This document shows, one piece after another, positions 62,064-64,000 of a DNA stretch of 64,000 nucleotides (positions are counted from its first letter, which is position 1; the number at the start of each line of letters is the position of its first letter). The position numbers and the translations under genes were made by a program. Origin of the DNA: Saprospiraceae bacterium. GTDB lineage: Bacteria; Bacteroidota; Bacteroidia; Chitinophagales; Saprospiraceae. A model generated the notes under the pieces. That model did no database searches. It was not told the origin of the DNA and worked only from the letters and a program-made list of their open reading frames with translations. The DNA lies in NCBI GenBank assembly GCA_022841345.1, contig JALHRR010000015.1:33509-97508 (forward strand), read 5' to 3'.

Positions 62064-62511
62064 ATTCTCTCTCAATTTTGTTGGGTGGGTTTATCTTTCG
62101 TTATAGACTGATTCAGTTTAATACTGATTTTCGAAGGGCAAAGATATTCATCTGAAATCATCATATATGATTAAGACAAAAAATTCAACTTACTTTTTTA
62201 ATTAAAATTTGATCCCTAACACAATCCAGAAACTCAAAATCATGGCAGCACTCTTGAATATTTTATTGTTCAAGTCTTAATTTCAAACGATATAGATGAA
62301 TAATTCCTGGCTCGAAAGTATATCTAAAACCCCTAAAAAAGGGTTTACCAATGGTTAGCCCCAGATTTTAATCCGGGGTCAAAGTAAAATAAACTACCGT
62401 TTTGGCGGCATTTTTGCTCTTAAAAAGCAAAAATGGTGACAAAACGAAAAGCAGGGAATGTTTCGAACTCATGTTAATACCTTATTTTGCAGTCTTTAAA
62501 TCTTGAACCGA
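62064..62511. other. Divergent spacer with three consecutive hairpins
   Basis: No gene. It separates the aminotransferase (minus) from the carboxylase (plus). In order it holds AAACCC..GGGTTT (about 62327-62346), CCCC-a-GATT-tt-AATC-c-GGGG (62359-62378) and the nested inverted repeat at 62398-62446. 'CTTATTTTGC' near 62481 is a rough -7 box for the carboxylase gene. Confidence 0.6.
62398..62446. repeat. Nested inverted repeat CGTTTTG-N4-CATTTTTGCT
   Basis: CGTTTTG (62398-62404) pairs with CAAAACG (62440-62446), and inside this CATTTTTGCT (62409-62418) pairs with AGCAAAAATG (62426-62435). The two helices are separated by 4-base internal loops (GCGG, GTGA), and the apical loop has 7 bases. It forms a 49-base cruciform or leader hairpin about 65 bases before the carboxylase start. 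It may be regulatory or a remnant of a mobile element. Confidence 0.75.
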
Positions 62512-64000
62512 ATGAAAGAAAAAATAAAAATCCTGCATGACAAACAATCAGAAGCCAGATTGGGTGGGGGGCAGGCAAGGATCGATAGCCAGCACAAAAA
62601 AGGTAAACTATCAGCAAGAGAGCGGGTGGATTTGCTCATGGACAAGGGTTCTTTCCAGGAAATCGGAATGCTGGTAGCCCACCGTTCGCATGATTTTGAT
62701 ATGCAATCTCAGATCTTTTTAGGAGATGGCGTCATTACCGGGTTTGGAACTATAGGAGGGAGACTGGTGTATGTTTTTTCTCAGGATTTTACAGTCTTTG
62801 GAGGATCATTGTCTGAGACGCATGCTGAGAAAATATGCAAAATCATGGATCTCGCTGTGAAAAATGGAGCGCCTGTGATTGGTTTAAATGATTCTGGTGG
62901 AGCCAGAATTCAGGAAGGTGTGAGCTCACTGGGCGGGTATGCTGATATATTCTACAGGAATACACTGGCATCCGGCGTGATTCCTCAAATTTCGGCTATC
63001 ATGGGCCCCTGCGCCGGAGGGGCTGTTTATTCACCTGCCATTACAGACTTTACTCTGATGGTCGAGCAAACTTCTTACATGTTTGTTACGGGTCCCAATG
63101 TTGTTAAGACTGTTACGAACGAAGAAGTTACATCTGAAGAATTGGGAGGCGCATTCACACATGCTACTAAGTCCGGTGTGACTCATTTTACAGCAGCCAA
63201 CGATCTGGATGCTATTGCAAAAATCAAAAGACTATTGAGCTATATTCCTCAGAATTGCGAGGATAAAGTTCCTGATTTGCCATATCATCTGACAGATGAA
63301 AGCCGCCCCGGTCTTCAGCCCATCATTCCTGAAAATGCTAATCAGCCATATGACATGAGGGATGTGATTCATGGAATGATGGATCATGATTCTTTTTTCG
63401 AGGTACATGAATTGTATGCAGAAAATATCATTGTCGGTTTTGCCAGGCTGGCGGGAAAATCAATAGGTATAGTCGCAAACCAACCCATGCAGCTTGCCGG
63501 TGTACTGGATGTTCAGGCCAGCGTCAAAGGTGCCCGGTTTGTGCGTTTTTGTGATTGTTTCAATATACCATTACTCGTTTTGGTAGATGTGCCGGGTTTT
63601 TTGCCGGGTACAGACCAGGAGTGGAATGGAATCATCACAAACGGAGCGAAGTTGTTGTATGCTTTTAGTGAAGCGACAGTCCCAAGGGTTACGCTGATTA
63701 CAAGGAAAGCATATGGGGGTGCATATGATGTGATGAACTCCAAGCATATCGGCGCAGATCTGAATTACGCATGGCCTTCAGCTGAAATTGCAGTAATGGG
63801 CGCAAAAGGAGCATCAGAAATTATTTTCAAAAAGGAAATATCCAATGCAGCTGACCCGGCCCAAAAACTATTGGAGAAGGAGCAGGAATACGCAGAGAAA
63901 TTTGCCAATCCCTACAGAGCTGCAGCCCGGGGATTCATTGATGAGGTCATCTTACCTGAAGACTCCAGAAAAAAATTGATTGTTGCCTTTGCTTCACTTG
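62512..64000 (+). CDS. pccB: Acyl-CoA carboxylase beta subunit (propionyl-CoA carboxylase-like), partial
   Basis: The frame opens at the ATG at 62512 and runs off the right edge after 496 residues; complete members have about 510-520. It is a carboxyltransferase with two crotonase-like halves. The N-half has '[22 protein letters not shown]' and '[11 protein letters not shown]', and '[16 protein letters not shown]' near 164. The C-half has '[18 protein letters not shown]' near 358, and '[12 protein letters not shown]'. It transfers carboxyl from biotin to propionyl- or acetyl-CoA and pairs with a biotin carboxylase/BCCP subunit, probably encoded beyond the edge. It lies downstream of a hairpin-rich spacer. 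Confidence 0.93.
   Translation, partial: MKEKIKILHDKQSEARLGGGQARIDSQHKKGKLSARERVDLLMDKGSFQEIGMLVAHRSHDFDMQSQIFLGDGVITGFGTIGGRLVYVFSQDFTVFGGSLSETHAEKICKIMDLAVKNGAPVIGLNDSGGARIQEGVSSLGGYADIFYRNTLASGVIPQISAIMGPCAGGAVYSPAITDFTLMVEQTSYMFVTGPNVVKTVTNEEVTSEELGGAFTHATKSGVTHFTAANDLDAIAKIKRLLSYIPQNCEDKVPDLPYHLTDESRPGLQPIIPENANQPYDMRDVIHGMMDHDSFFEVHELYAENIIVGFARLAGKSIGIVANQPMQLAGVLDVQASVKGARFVRFCDCFNIPLLVLVDVPGFLPGTDQEWNGIITNGAKLLYAFSEATVPRVTLITRKAYGGAYDVMNSKHIGADLNYAWPSAEIAVMGAKGASEIIFKKEISNAADPAQKLLEKEQEYAEKFANPYRAAARGFIDEVILPEDSRKKLIVAFASL

Overview
The window reads as a chromosomal segment of a Bacteroidota bacterium, most likely a Saprospiria- or Chitinophagia-like lineage. Support: four secreted proteins end in type A T9SS (type IX secretion) sorting domains with the 'PNP' hallmark; SprB-type repeats and CotH/lamin-tail proteins are present; starts lack clear Shine-Dalgarno sites; one spacer holds a Bacteroidota-style TTG-N19-TAnnTTT promoter; and base composition is moderately AT-rich. 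No rRNA, tRNA, CRISPR array, transposase or phage gene was seen.

Layout. 1-7 kb (mostly minus strand): a partial D-2-hydroxyacid dehydrogenase, a CBS-pair protein, a LEA-type-2 protein, a 39-residue membrane peptide, a large-subunit catalase (katE), a mini-lipoprotein, a DUF892 ferritin-like protein and an AraC regulator with a metal-binding-like N-terminus; this looks like a stress-tolerance group. 7-21 kb (minus): a T9SS cupredoxin, an APC permease, a TonB-dependent receptor, a T9SS reprolysin-like metalloprotease, an outer-membrane barrel, an intradiol-dioxygenase lipoprotein, a GNAT-LytTR gene pair and a T9SS CotH/lamin-tail protein. 21-26.5 kb (plus): a run of small ligand-binding or detoxification folds (GyrI-like, three SRPBCC domains in two genes, three VOC/PhnB domains in two genes) ending in a MATE exporter that overlaps the last VOC gene. 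26.7-39.3 kb (mixed): a secreted HExxH protein, AraC, VOC, DoxX, a GMGP-filter channel with DUF1003, DJ-1/PfpI, an S41 peptidase, an SH3 lipoprotein, a persulfide-dioxygenase/rhodanese fusion, an NTF2-like protein, a four-helix copper-storage protein and an M14 peptidase.

39.5-60.5 kb (plus, interrupted only by one AhpD-like gene) is the most unusual part. It holds five large exported proteins built from shared modules. A two-gene unit, made of a soluble protein with a Cys-bracketed helical module plus a 'GHIA' beta domain, followed by a giant protein with an N-terminal membrane helix, 4-6 Ig-like/SprB repeats and a C-terminal barrel-like domain, occurs twice. A third soluble member between the units carries a 'YCVD' cysteine with three Q-Q-T-[FV]-W motifs, reminiscent of Cys-Gln thioester adhesin domains, and a DUF4157 (eCIS-core)-like HELVH segment. 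I regard this as a candidate undescribed cell-surface or envelope-spanning system. The window closes with a class I aminotransferase (minus) and a partial acyl-CoA carboxylase beta subunit (plus).

The spacers also have structure. Several hold short perfect palindromes with GAA/GNA/TAT triloops, a 46-bp element present three times, a 108/109-bp tandem duplication, and low-complexity blocks punctuated by the heptamer GGCTGTT (about 16 intergenic copies on either strand). Family calls come from reading translations by eye; no database search was run.
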